Position numbers and translations under genes: made by a program. The notes under the pieces are model-generated. The model saw only the letters and a list, made by a program, of their open reading frames with translations, had not been told where the DNA came from and ran no database searches. A DNA stretch of 48,321 bases, taken from positions 1 to 48,321 of IMG/VR virus record IMGVR_UViG_3300049001_000032; one strand, written 5' to 3'. Numbering within the stretch: the first letter of the stretch is position 1; each line of letters starts with the position of its first letter. Shown here piece after piece: positions 33,916 to 42,442 of this stretch. This DNA comes from a virus.

Positions 33916-36399
33916 ATGGAGCAGACCTCACCAGTAGCAACCGCCGATGCGACCGCCGAAGATGATTCTTCCGCGTCAGCGCCGGAGCGCGCCCGCCCCA
34001 AGCGCCAGTTCAAGCCCTTCAAACAATTCGTCCTCGATCTCATCAAGGAAGTTGACTCGGAAGGCAAGGATGAGCGCAAGCAGCGCGCCGGAGTCATCAC
34101 CACCAACTGGAATTATTACCGTGGGAATCATTTCGGCTTTCTCGGTAAAGATGGTACGTGGAAACAGCTACTGGATACAACGGGACTGCACCGATTCAAC
34201 CAGTTCGGCCAGATCGTTGACGCGCTCGCTAAAGAGTGGGCGGCTGCCGGAATCGAGATCAACGTTGATCCGCGCTCTTCAGACCCGATGAAGGTGGCCG
34301 CAGCGTCCGTGGGTCAGGACATCTCAGAACTCTATATCGAAAAACTTTGGGACGAATGGTTTGAGCAGGCGATGGCGAAGTACGCCATGCTCTCGCGCCG
34401 CTACTGGATTTACACGCGTCACTCCACGGAAGTCGAAGGCTACACAGAGCAGCTACCCATCTCAGAGAAAAAAGATGTTCGCTTTCCCGGCATCTACGTC
34501 TGCGAGCAGGGTATGACGGGGCCGGTCGAAAGACTGGAGAAGGCGACAGGGCCTGAAGGTCAGGCGCTCACGGGCGGCTGCCCGCACTGCGGCGGTCGAG
34601 TCGAGATCATCGGAGGCTTCGACGAGCAACTCCCAGTTCGCACCGGTTACGAAGATGTCAACACGGGCGACCTCACGTCCGAAATAGTTGATCCAGCCGA
34701 AATAGAGATTTCAATCGAGTCTCGCCTTTCGGCAGAAAACTCGCCATGGCTTCGTCGCGTGCGCCGCACAAAGCTCTACAAGATTGAGAATATGCACCCG
34801 GATTACGTCGTCGGCGCTGGCACCGATAAAGCCAACGACTTTGACGACTTTCCCGGCGTCTATGAGCAGGACAGGCTGGCGCGCTCCAGTGGCACAAACG
34901 GCTATCTGAGCGGTGATGATTACCCGTCGGGGACGAAGAGCGTTCTTTACAAGCAATACTGGTTCAAGGAGGAGATGTATCGCTCCTGGGTGAGTCCGTC
35001 AAACTCCCGCGTCGCGGGTGTCGAGATCAAGCAGGGTCAGAAGCTCACTGATATTTTCCCTGACGGGCTGTATGTCGCCATGTGCGACGGCGATCTCCTC
35101 TGTTTCGCCAATGAAGACAAAGATGCTGTCTGGGTGATGGGCGTCTATAAGATTGACCCGACAAGCCCGGACGGCAAGGGCCTCGAAGACTTAGTTGACA
35201 TCCAGCGCATGCAGAACGAGATCGTCTCGCTCATCTTCGATCACCTGATGCGCAATGCTTCTCCACCGACAATCGTTGACGGTCAGCTCATCAACGGCGA
35301 CGATTTTACGGGCGACCCCGGAACAATCTCTTACACAAAACAAGGGTTTATCCGGGACAAGCCGATCAGCAATTTCATTCATCAGCTATTCGGCCCCGAG
35401 CTTGGCGGCGACATCTTCAACTTCTTCACGATGACGAGCGAGGCGCAGAAGAACGTCTCCTCAGTACATGACGTGATGACGGGCGGGGGCGATCCCGGCA
35501 CAGAAACTTTTCGTGGTCTCGCGCTCCTTCGTGAGCAGAGCACGTCAAGCCTCGTCCCGGCGCTGATGATTAAAGCGTGGGTCAAGGAAAGATGGACGGC
35601 CCAGGTACTTGAAATCGTGCGGCAGACGTGGCCGTTACAGCGCTATCTCGATCTGAAGAAAGATTGGGGCGAAACGGCGGTGCGCGCTTTCCAGAAATCG
35701 AATATCAAGCGCGACTTCAAAATCCGTTATACCCCCGGCACTCACATCCCGCGCACGAACCTGGAGGAGCTGCAAAACATCCTCCAGTTCTTGAAGAATG
35801 GCGGGATTGATCCGAACGTCCCTGAAAAGATCAAAGTCTTCATGGCGCGAAGGCTCGGCGTCCAGTATGAGGCAAACACTTTCGAGAAGGATTTGCGCTC
35901 GGCGAAAATCAGGTTTGAGAAGATGCGTAACGGCGTGCGCTTCTATGAGCAGAGAGGCATGCCTCTACTGGTTCTCTCACCCCAGGGAGAGCGCGTGGCT
36001 AATCCACAGCTTGTGGCTGCCGTCTCGGCGCTCGCGCCCGTTAAGGAGCGAACCGACAATCATACCGTTCACATTGATTTTTATATCGAGCAGATTAAGT
36101 CGCTCGAAGAGGATCAATCTGAAGAGAGCCTGTTCTTTGAGGCTGTGATACTGGAGAAGATCGCGGAGCATGACGATGCAATAGTGCATCGCGCGCAGGA
36201 TATGGCCGCTGATTCGGTGGAAGCTCAACAACCGATTGAGCAAGCGCAAAAAGAGGCTGCGGCGGCGCAGGCTGAAGAGGAAACAGTGCGCGATCAGCAG
36301 AAAGCGGAGCACGCCTCATCTCTCAAGCAGGCAGAGGCGCAAGCTGCACAGCCGCCGCTTCAGCCGCCGGTTGTGAGCGCGCCGCAGCTTGGTGCTTAA
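33916..36399 (+). CDS. Portal protein
   Basis: 827 residues, the size of portals in short-tailed phages. After a low-complexity start, RKQRAGVITTNWNYYRGNHFG, FNQFGQIVDALAKEWAAAG and EQAMAKYAMLSRRYW fit the clip/wing part. MQNEIVSLIFDHLMRNASPP and VHDVMTGGGDPGTETFRGLALL fit the stem/crown region. Residues ~220-226 contain a CPHCGG pair, odd for a portal, maybe an inserted zinc loop. The C-terminus is a long Gln/Ala-rich coiled coil. It forms the ring through which DNA enters. The call rests on overall pattern and on position after terminase and before scaffold/capsid. Confidence 0.8.
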   Translation: MEQTSPVATADATAEDDSSASAPERARPKRQFKPFKQFVLDLIKEVDSEGKDERKQRAGVITTNWNYYRGNHFGFLGKDGTWKQLLDTTGLHRFNQFGQIVDALAKEWAAAGIEINVDPRSSDPMKVAAASVGQDISELYIEKLWDEWFEQAMAKYAMLSRRYWIYTRHSTEVEGYTEQLPISEKKDVRFPGIYVCEQGMTGPVERLEKATGPEGQALTGGCPHCGGRVEIIGGFDEQLPVRTGYEDVNTGDLTSEIVDPAEIEISIESRLSAENSPWLRRVRRTKLYKIENMHPDYVVGAGTDKANDFDDFPGVYEQDRLARSSGTNGYLSGDDYPSGTKSVLYKQYWFKEEMYRSWVSPSNSRVAGVEIKQGQKLTDIFPDGLYVAMCDGDLLCFANEDKDAVWVMGVYKIDPTSPDGKGLEDLVDIQRMQNEIVSLIFDHLMRNASPPTIVDGQLINGDDFTGDPGTISYTKQGFIRDKPISNFIHQLFGPELGGDIFNFFTMTSEAQKNVSSVHDVMTGGGDPGTETFRGLALLREQSTSSLVPALMIKAWVKERWTAQVLEIVRQTWPLQRYLDLKKDWGETAVRAFQKSNIKRDFKIRYTPGTHIPRTNLEELQNILQFLKNGGIDPNVPEKIKVFMARRLGVQYEANTFEKDLRSAKIRFEKMRNGVRFYEQRGMPLLVLSPQGERVANPQLVAAVSALAPVKERTDNHTVHIDFYIEQIKSLEEDQSEESLFFEAVILEKIAEHDDAIVHRAQDMAADSVEAQQPIEQAQKEAAAAQAEEETVRDQQKAEHASSLKQAEAQAAQPPLQPPVVSAPQLGA

Positions 36400-36401
36400 T
36401 T

Positions 36402-36427
36402 TAGGTACTTAAAATAGGTACTTAAAA
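36402..36427 (+). repeat. Tandem 13-bp repeat at a convergent gene junction
   Basis: TAGGTACTTAAAA occurs twice in a row between the portal stop and the Acb2-like gene. Together with flanking GCTTA and TAAGC it can also fold into an imperfect stem. It may act as a terminator or mark the edge of the minus-strand cassette. Confidence 0.6.
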
Positions 36428-36441
36428 TAAGCGTTGAGGCT

Positions 36442-36657
36442 TCATTGACCGTTGTTAGCGATGCAGTCGTTGACGGCCATACGCGTCTCACGGAGTTTTC
36501 TACAGGCAACAGTTTTGCTTGGGCCTTCCGGCATCAGGTCCCAAAGCTTATCGCCGAATTCCTGAAAGGTTGCATTGACTTGCGGGTAGAGATCGCGCGT
36601 GCGGTCATCCGGCGTATGATAGTTGAGTGTTTCAAGAAATTCCTGTTTGGTTCTCAT
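36442..36657 (-). CDS. Acb2/Tad1-like anti-CBASS cyclic-nucleotide sponge candidate
   Basis: 71 residues that fit the small two-helix Acb2 pattern: NYHTPDDRTRDLYPQVNATF, a helix EFGDKLWDLMPEGPSKTVA, then RKLRETRMAVNDCIANNG. In known Acb2 proteins the P-x-(G/S)...A...L...M..N..IA..N motif builds a hexamer that soaks up cyclic oligonucleotides made by CBASS. AAGGAGAG lies nine bases before the ATG, inside the end of the upstream minus-strand gene. The call is by sequence pattern and is fairly confident; activity is not shown. Confidence 0.68.
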   Translation of the reverse strand: MRTKQEFLETLNYHTPDDRTRDLYPQVNATFQEFGDKLWDLMPEGPSKTVACRKLRETRMAVNDCIANNGQ

Positions 36658-36660
36658 GGA

Positions 36661-37863
36661 TTAAGACTCTCCTTTTTTCAGTCCGCATGAATGACATGCT
36701 TCATTGCCCGCTTCGTTCCAGACCGGATCGAGATGGCCGGGACACACCCAGCCGTCGCCGGATGGTGGTGTAACACCGTAGTCAACTCCGATGCCCACAG
36801 ACCAGCCAGGCTTATAACCGCCCGGCGCATCCTTATCTTGAATTAAAGCAGGTATCCCCGCGCCGCGATAATTAATTGGAAGCCGGCGCACTCCAAAAGT
36901 ATTGTCAATCACATGCGGAAGGCCCTTGATGTAAGGTGAATTAAACCCACGCATCAGAGCATCATTAACTTCTTTTAGTCTGGACTTAATTATGAAGGTC
37001 GGCTTCTGGAAGAAATTGCAGGCGGAAAGTGGATATGTAACGACCTCTACTGTCTCGACCTCCTGCATGAGTAGATGATTGAGAGTGCAATCGTCGGGTC
37101 CGTCGCAATCATTATCGCGGCACATCATATCGCGGAAATTTTCAGCGATGTCGTCAAAGGGTTCGCCTCTGGCTTCCCACATCTCCAGAAGCGCATTCAT
37201 CTCTTTTTCGGCAATGCGGTTCTTCTCATAATGAGTCTCGGTCAGAGTTACGACGAGCTGCTCGCCTTCAATCCTAAAAATCGTCTCGTCGTTTTCCGTA
37301 TAAGGAGCGATCCCTCCAGACGGCAATGTGACTTCAACGTGATCAAAGGGTTCGTCCGCGCGAACGGACGTGCAGCCGTCTAAGCGTTCAATATTTTTCA
37401 TGCGAGCCTCCATAGTCCCGTCTCCGAACATCGTTAGATTGTGTCTGAACTTCAGTTGAGTACGGCTTTTCTCCCACTCAGTCCACCATTTTTCGTATGG
37501 AGACCAATCACAAGACGGAGAGAAATGGTTGTTTGTGAGGTAGATGTAATCACGCGGAGCTTCCGGGCAGGAAAAAATTGGTATGCTACCGTAAGTAACT
37601 TCCGTCGTATGTACCCGCCCGCAGAATTGGCATCCCCGCGCGTGCAGCACCACTGATTTGACATTTGCAGCCTCATCTATCACGAACATCCATCTCGCTT
37701 TCCTCGGTGGGATGAAAAAGTATTGGTCGTCAACTAAGTACGTCTGCCCTTCTGGCACTCTCGGACACATGTAGCCCGTCCAGCCGCCGGGCATCTCCAG
37801 AGGTGCGTGATCTCGTTGGCAATCTCTGCAATACACGCCCGCTATTGTGGGGCTATTTCCCAT
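36661..37863 (-). CDS. Cysteine-rich hypothetical protein, 400 aa
   Basis: 400 residues with paired cysteines at the start (CRDCQRDH), middle (CQFCGRVH) and end (CPGH...CHSCGLKKG), suggesting several zinc ribbons around a large unknown domain. ATG 37863 follows AGGGGG by about 11 bases. It is cotranscribed with the Acb2-like gene, and its final codons carry that gene's ribosome binding site. The pairing hints at a defence-related function, but this is only by association. Confidence 0.6.
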   Translation of the reverse strand: MGNSPTIAGVYCRDCQRDHAPLEMPGGWTGYMCPRVPEGQTYLVDDQYFFIPPRKARWMFVIDEAANVKSVVLHARGCQFCGRVHTTEVTYGSIPIFSCPEAPRDYIYLTNNHFSPSCDWSPYEKWWTEWEKSRTQLKFRHNLTMFGDGTMEARMKNIERLDGCTSVRADEPFDHVEVTLPSGGIAPYTENDETIFRIEGEQLVVTLTETHYEKNRIAEKEMNALLEMWEARGEPFDDIAENFRDMMCRDNDCDGPDDCTLNHLLMQEVETVEVVTYPLSACNFFQKPTFIIKSRLKEVNDALMRGFNSPYIKGLPHVIDNTFGVRRLPINYRGAGIPALIQDKDAPGGYKPGWSVGIGVDYGVTPPSGDGWVCPGHLDPVWNEAGNEACHSCGLKKGES

Positions 37864-38033
37864 TAATTTCAATACCCCCTATTGTTGCGTTCCCGCCAAA
37901 GCCATAGCCTCACACTCGCGCGCACCCATACCGCGCGCGAAAAATCCGAGGCAGGCGTCCTCGTCAAAAACGCCAGGGGACCTCAAAGGGATTTAACCCA
38001 TCCAGCACCCGGCGAATAAGGGAAAGAGCAGAT

Positions 38034-39413
38034 ATGCCAGACGACAATCTCATACCAGCTACAACAGAAATCAGCTTTGCTGAATTCGGCCTCGACGTGG
38101 ACTCGGTGAAAGACCCCACCGATTCACCTTCCGGCGATACCGAAAATCTGACGGGCGACTCAGCGCAGACGGATAAACAAGCGAAGGAAACGGACGCGGA
38201 AGGTACAGCCGCGAAAGTGTCTGAAGCTTCGGTTGATCCCAATGCCAAACCGGACGCGACCCAAAAGGGAGAAAAGACTGAGGGCGATAAGCCTGAAGAC
38301 AAAGAAGCGAAAGATTTAGCGAAGCAGGAAGTTCCAGAAGAGCTGAAAGAGCCAGGCCCGGACGCCAATACTCCAAAGGTCAGAGAGTGGGGCAAGCGAC
38401 AGGCTGCACGTGCTGAAGAGGCCACTCAGGAACTTGAAACTGCACGTCCTGTGCTCCAGTTGGCAGATGAGATCGGAGGCGAGCGGGCGCTCAAGGCTAT
38501 TTCGCCTTTCGTCCAGCAGCTTCAAAGAGCCAACTCGACCGGAACGGAAATTTTCTCTGAGCTTCAGAAAATCATTCACCCTGAAAAATTGAACGACCTC
38601 GGCTGGGAATTTGTTAAGTCGGAGGAGAGCCAGACAGCACTCTGCCAGGAATTTTTCGGCGACGGCGCAACGCCTGAAGAAGTCGAAAAAGCCTGGACGC
38701 TCTACTCCCAAGGCAAACTCACGGACGAAGGCGCGGGCAAAAAGGGCGCGATAGGTAAAGACGCGACTGACGACACGGAAGATGCGGATGATCTCTTCAT
38801 CCCGGAAAAGACGCGCAACAAGATCAAAGACCTTGAAAAGTTCAAGGATGAGACCTTGCGCCGTCAATCCGATGAGGATGAGCAGAAACAGTCTACAGAG
38901 GTGCAGCAAGCTTTGAGCACTTTTGACAATGATTGCGCTTCCGCCGTTGATTCTGTCGTCAAGGAACTGAAGTTGGAAGTTTCCGACTCGGACGACCCCG
39001 TTGAAAAGACCCGCAAGGAATTCGCCGCAATCCTCACGCGCATCGGCGCTCACACGCTCTATATGAGAGACAAGTCTCTCAAGGATCGCTACGACAACGC
39101 CAAGGACTGGATCAAAAAGAAAGCCGTTGATAAGGCCGAAGACGACAAGCCGAAAATCGTCAATTCTTTCCAACATCACGCGACGCGGATCGGCAAGTGG
39201 TTCTCCAACCTGATCGAAGACTCACGGGAACTCCAACGATTACAAGCAACCTCACGGGCTGACACTCGCAAAGACCTCTCGGGCAAAGACGCATCGAGCG
39301 CCAGTGAACGCGATCTCAAAAAGGCCGCCTCAGCGCATGCCGCTGGCTCAGCCGAATGGGAAGCGGAATTAGCAGGCGACATTAGCGACATGTTCCGCCA
39401 GCGTCAGCGATAG
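38034..39413 (+). CDS. Putative capsid scaffolding protein
   Basis: 459 residues, strongly acidic, rich in Glu, Asp, Lys and Ala. The first ~110 residues are disordered and repetitive (Asp/Thr/Glu/Pro), then long helices follow. Scaffolds of short-tailed phages have this make-up and lie directly before the major capsid gene, as here. AAGGGAAAGAG precedes the ATG. The 170 bases upstream, between divergent genes, probably hold promoters for both directions; no certain motif is seen. The call is by composition and position. Confidence 0.7.
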   Translation: MPDDNLIPATTEISFAEFGLDVDSVKDPTDSPSGDTENLTGDSAQTDKQAKETDAEGTAAKVSEASVDPNAKPDATQKGEKTEGDKPEDKEAKDLAKQEVPEELKEPGPDANTPKVREWGKRQAARAEEATQELETARPVLQLADEIGGERALKAISPFVQQLQRANSTGTEIFSELQKIIHPEKLNDLGWEFVKSEESQTALCQEFFGDGATPEEVEKAWTLYSQGKLTDEGAGKKGAIGKDATDDTEDADDLFIPEKTRNKIKDLEKFKDETLRRQSDEDEQKQSTEVQQALSTFDNDCASAVDSVVKELKLEVSDSDDPVEKTRKEFAAILTRIGAHTLYMRDKSLKDRYDNAKDWIKKKAVDKAEDDKPKIVNSFQHHATRIGKWFSNLIEDSRELQRLQATSRADTRKDLSGKDASSASERDLKKAASAHAAGSAEWEAELAGDISDMFRQRQR

Positions 39414-39446
39414 CTCCAGCCCCTCACCGATTGGAGTAAAGGACAA

Positions 39447-40709
39447 GTGGATACAACTACCAGCAATATCGGCCCTCAATTAAAGGAGAAAGTAGCCAGC
39501 AAGATTGAGGATGCCGTCGAGAAAGCAACTGAGACGTGGAACCTGATTGAGAAAGGCAAGACGGAATCCACGAATGCTCTGGGCTACCGACTGCCCTCAT
39601 CAGTCGAAGACAACGCTTCGGAGCTGTGGTCTTCGGTTGAAGGCGACGATTTCCCGGAAGGCGATACGGACGTACCCGTCTCAATGAATGTGAAGTACAC
39701 CCGCGTCTATAAGACGGGCACGATCACGGGTGACGTTCGCAATCACGAGAAGGATCCGGACAAGATCGGCTCGATCATTTCCAGTAAGTTCGGTCGCGCC
39801 GTGATGGATTTGAAAAAGTCCATCAACCGGATGCTCTTCGGAGAATCATCCGGAGAACTCGCTCGCATCAGCGCAATCAACACGGGCACGCGAACTATCA
39901 CCTGCGCGACAACCGTCAACCAGTTCGGCGTTCGCAAGGTCAAGAAGCGCCATAAGCTCGAAGTCCGTTCTGCGGGTGGAGCGTTGCGCTCAACAAACAC
40001 GGATTACCTCGTGGTCGAGTCAATTGACCGCGACAACGATAACTTCGTGTACAAAGCCGCTCCGGGTCTGGCTGGGGATGCAGCAATCAACGACCTGCTG
40101 ACGCTCAAAAAGAGTTACGGGAATGCGCTTCACGGACTCGACTATCACCTGGGAAACAGTGGCGTCTACCAGAACGTGACGCGAGGGGCCACGAACCCCG
40201 CGCTCAACGCGATGGTCATTGATGCGCAGACGGAATACCTGTCGGCTTCGATGATTGACAAGCTGATCAACGGGATGACGTTCAAGGCGGGCGAGGAGAA
40301 CTCGGACGACCTGATCATTACCTGGAGTCCGGCGCAGAAGCAGCAGTATTGGAACTTGGGCTATCGCCTGCAACAGATCGCTGGTGGTGCCAAGAAGTTC
40401 GACCTCTCGTTTGAGGGCGCGACGCACCAGGGAATCCCGACCCGCGTGGACGTGGATTGCCCGAACAACTCGCTCTACTGCTGGAGACCGTCGAAGCTGA
40501 AGCGTTACCAGCTTGAACCCATCGGCATGATCGACATCGGATTCGGACTCCTCAGCCCGAAGAACGCTGCCTCAGGCCAGGGCCACGCCGACGCTTACAA
40601 CTTCTACATTGGTGGCAAGTTCGAGATCGGATGCCAGACCCCGCACCTGCTGGGTGGCCGCATCAGCAACCTCAACACCGTGGGTCTGCCCGATGGCCGC
40701 GACGCCTAA
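39447..40709 (+). CDS. Major capsid protein
   Basis: 420 residues with the make-up of a HK97-fold-like capsid protein: a helical N-terminal arm (QLKEKVASKIEDAVEKATETW), a beta/alpha core, VKYTRVYKTGTITGDV, a spine-like segment (DLKKSINRMLFGESSGEL), and an A-domain-like end with VDCPNNSLYCWRPSKLKRYQ. Start GTG, after AAAGGA. It lies right after the scaffold and before a large hairpin. No enzyme motif is present. Position and size support the call strongly; the exact subfamily is not recognised. Confidence 0.82.
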   Translation: MDTTTSNIGPQLKEKVASKIEDAVEKATETWNLIEKGKTESTNALGYRLPSSVEDNASELWSSVEGDDFPEGDTDVPVSMNVKYTRVYKTGTITGDVRNHEKDPDKIGSIISSKFGRAVMDLKKSINRMLFGESSGELARISAINTGTRTITCATTVNQFGVRKVKKRHKLEVRSAGGALRSTNTDYLVVESIDRDNDNFVYKAAPGLAGDAAINDLLTLKKSYGNALHGLDYHLGNSGVYQNVTRGATNPALNAMVIDAQTEYLSASMIDKLINGMTFKAGEENSDDLIITWSPAQKQQYWNLGYRLQQIAGGAKKFDLSFEGATHQGIPTRVDVDCPNNSLYCWRPSKLKRYQLEPIGMIDIGFGLLSPKNAASGQGHADAYNFYIGGKFEIGCQTPHLLGGRISNLNTVGLPDGRDA

Positions 40710-40732
40710 AGGCTGAACTCACCTAACAGATT

Positions 40733-40800
40733 CGCGCGTCCCCCGCGTGCCACACCAATTAATTGAGAATTGGTTTCAAGGGGCACACGGGGGACACGCG
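40733..40800 (+). terminator. Long hairpin after the major capsid gene
   Basis: Outer arms of 19 bases (40733-40751 and 40782-40800) pair with two mismatches. Inside, ACCAATT and AATTGGT pair perfectly around a 7-base loop. There is no T run. It may partly stop transcription, or stabilise the capsid mRNA end so that capsid is made in excess over the genes beyond. Confidence 0.65.
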
Positions 40801-40819
40801 AACCCGAAAGTTAAACGCG

Positions 40820-41080
40820 ATGGCATTTGTAGCAACATTAATAAAAAAGATCGAACCGGCGCATCGCCCCGTGATCGAAATCTTTCATTACACGAAACTC
40901 ACGACCGACCACACAGGGACAATCGTGTCCACCAACTTGAACCAGGTCACGGCGATTGATCTAGCCTCCGGGGCATCCGGCGCAGCGGCGCGCACGGCAG
41001 GCTCTGCCAAGAGTTTTGATCTCTCGGGCATGGGCAACGAGACAAGCGGCGTGATTATCCTCGAAGGCAACGATCTTTAA
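40820..41080 (+). CDS. Small virion (decoration-like) protein
   Basis: 86 residues. VIEIFHYTKLTTDHTGTIVSTNLNQVTAIDLASG and SGVIILEGNDL give a beta-rich, Gly/Ala/Thr-containing pattern, suited to a capsid decoration or head-stabilising protein. Its place directly after the capsid gene supports this. Its ribosome binding site is weak. It ends TAATG into the next gene. Confidence 0.5.
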   Translation: MAFVATLIKKIEPAHRPVIEIFHYTKLTTDHTGTIVSTNLNQVTAIDLASGASGAAARTAGSAKSFDLSGMGNETSGVIILEGNDL

Positions 41081-41994
41081 TGAGTCAATACGAACTCAAC
41101 GACGAGCGGATCGAGACAATCCGTAATTACGAGAAGCCTTACGAGCCGGTTGAATTCCAGGAGAAGTTGACCGAACTCGGCGGGCGCATAGGCGCTGCCG
41201 GTGAGTTCACTGGTAAGCCTCAGCTCATCATTGTCTGGGGACCGGAGTTTCTCATGACGCGCTGCGGCAAACTGCGGCCCGTTTTTACCACAGGGCATTT
41301 CATCGAGCGCGGAGTTGCGCGCTTCGGCCTCGTGGACCCAAAGACGCGTGAGGTCAAGCGCGTCAGTGAAAAAGTATTTAAGAAGGTCGCACGTCGGCAT
41401 CCTGAGCGCGTCGCGGTACTTAGAAAGCAGACGGAGCATGAATGGATCGGGCGACCGCGCTGGTTCATCCTGCAATACATCCCGGAACACTTGATCCAGG
41501 ACAACCCTTTTGATTGGGAACTGGAGCGTCACGACTGGTGGTTCAACCCGGACACGCGCCGAACCGAATGGACCGACATGATCGGCCCCTACCCTTACGA
41601 CGGTCGCTACGAATTCTTTATCGAAGTCTGCACCGAATCAGGCGAATTTCGTGACTTAGACGAGGGGGTCTTGTCGTTCATTTCATACGCCCTCCAGCAG
41701 AGAGAGAAATATCGCCAGACGCAAACCGACGAGGAGGCAGTCAATCAGATCATCGAGGACGCGGAATTAGCGCGCCAGAAATTGGCCCAGGAAGTAAGTG
41801 AAGCTCTGGAAGACGAGATCAAGGGGCCGATTGCGCGCGCCATCCTGCAATTGCCGTTTGTCTCTGCCCGGTCTGGCCGTGCAGAGCTACAAAACCTGAT
41901 GACCAAGCACGGTCGGGCGAGCGAAAAAATCACCATCAATAAAGATGGTCAGAAAGAGGTCTTGAAGATCAATGACAAACGAAGAGTTGGTTGA
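41080..41994 (+). CDS. Hypothetical virion-associated protein, 304 aa
   Basis: 304 residues. The first ~180 look folded and aromatic-rich (RPRWFILQYIPEHL, YDGRYEFFIEVCTESGEF). The end is a long charged helix (QQREKYRQTQTDEEAVNQII...). It starts by overlap with the small protein gene and overlaps the next gene by 23 bases. It lies in the head gene cluster, but no family was recognised. Confidence 0.6.
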   Translation: MSQYELNDERIETIRNYEKPYEPVEFQEKLTELGGRIGAAGEFTGKPQLIIVWGPEFLMTRCGKLRPVFTTGHFIERGVARFGLVDPKTREVKRVSEKVFKKVARRHPERVAVLRKQTEHEWIGRPRWFILQYIPEHLIQDNPFDWELERHDWWFNPDTRRTEWTDMIGPYPYDGRYEFFIEVCTESGEFRDLDEGVLSFISYALQQREKYRQTQTDEEAVNQIIEDAELARQKLAQEVSEALEDEIKGPIARAILQLPFVSARSGRAELQNLMTKHGRASEKITINKDGQKEVLKINDKRRVG

Positions 41995-42439
41995 GCTGCG
42001 TGAGAGAGTCGAGCGCGGGCTTAACCCGTCGAATAAGGAAGCGCGTGAACTCCTTGATGACGTTCAAGAGGCGAGAGCGCGTCGCGATCTTGCATTGTCA
42101 CAGGCCGAAGAGCTGCGCGGGGATTTACAAGAAGCCGGGGCGGTAATCGAGCGTCAGGGCGAAATCATCTCCGAGCGGATTGCTCTCGCTCAGGCTGCGC
42201 GAGCCGCTTCAATCAGTTCAACCGAAATGCCGGAGGCTCAAGCCAGGGCTTTACCAGAGCCTCCCTCACATGGCGACCTCGCAAGTGAGCCTCCGGCAGA
42301 CAAATTACAACCGGCAGCGCCGCCGTCAACCACCGTCGAGCTTTCCGAGCCTCCTTCACAGGAAGACGTGGCCGAAAGCTCCCCTTCCCTCACTGCTGCC
42401 TCGACCGAGCCTCCAGCAGAAGTAACGGAGAACAGCTAA
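41972..42439 (+). CDS. Coiled-coil protein with EPP-rich tail
   Basis: 155 residues. Residues ~1-75 form a coiled coil (EARELLDDVQEARARRDLALSQAEELRGDL). The tail repeats an EPP motif (EPPSHGDL, EPPADK, EPPSQEDV, EPPAEV), probably disordered. Its start lies within the previous gene. Such proteins can be scaffold-like or internal, but the function is unknown. Confidence 0.6.
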   Translation: MTNEELVELRERVERGLNPSNKEARELLDDVQEARARRDLALSQAEELRGDLQEAGAVIERQGEIISERIALAQAARAASISSTEMPEAQARALPEPPSHGDLASEPPADKLQPAAPPSTTVELSEPPSQEDVAESSPSLTAASTEPPAEVTENS

Positions 42440-42442
42440 ATC

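Noticed and set aside
38316-39179. Long antisense frame of 287 codons opposite the scaffold-like gene
   Set aside because: It mirrors the biased codons of an acidic coiled-coil gene, has improbable hydrophobic composition and no ribosome binding site.
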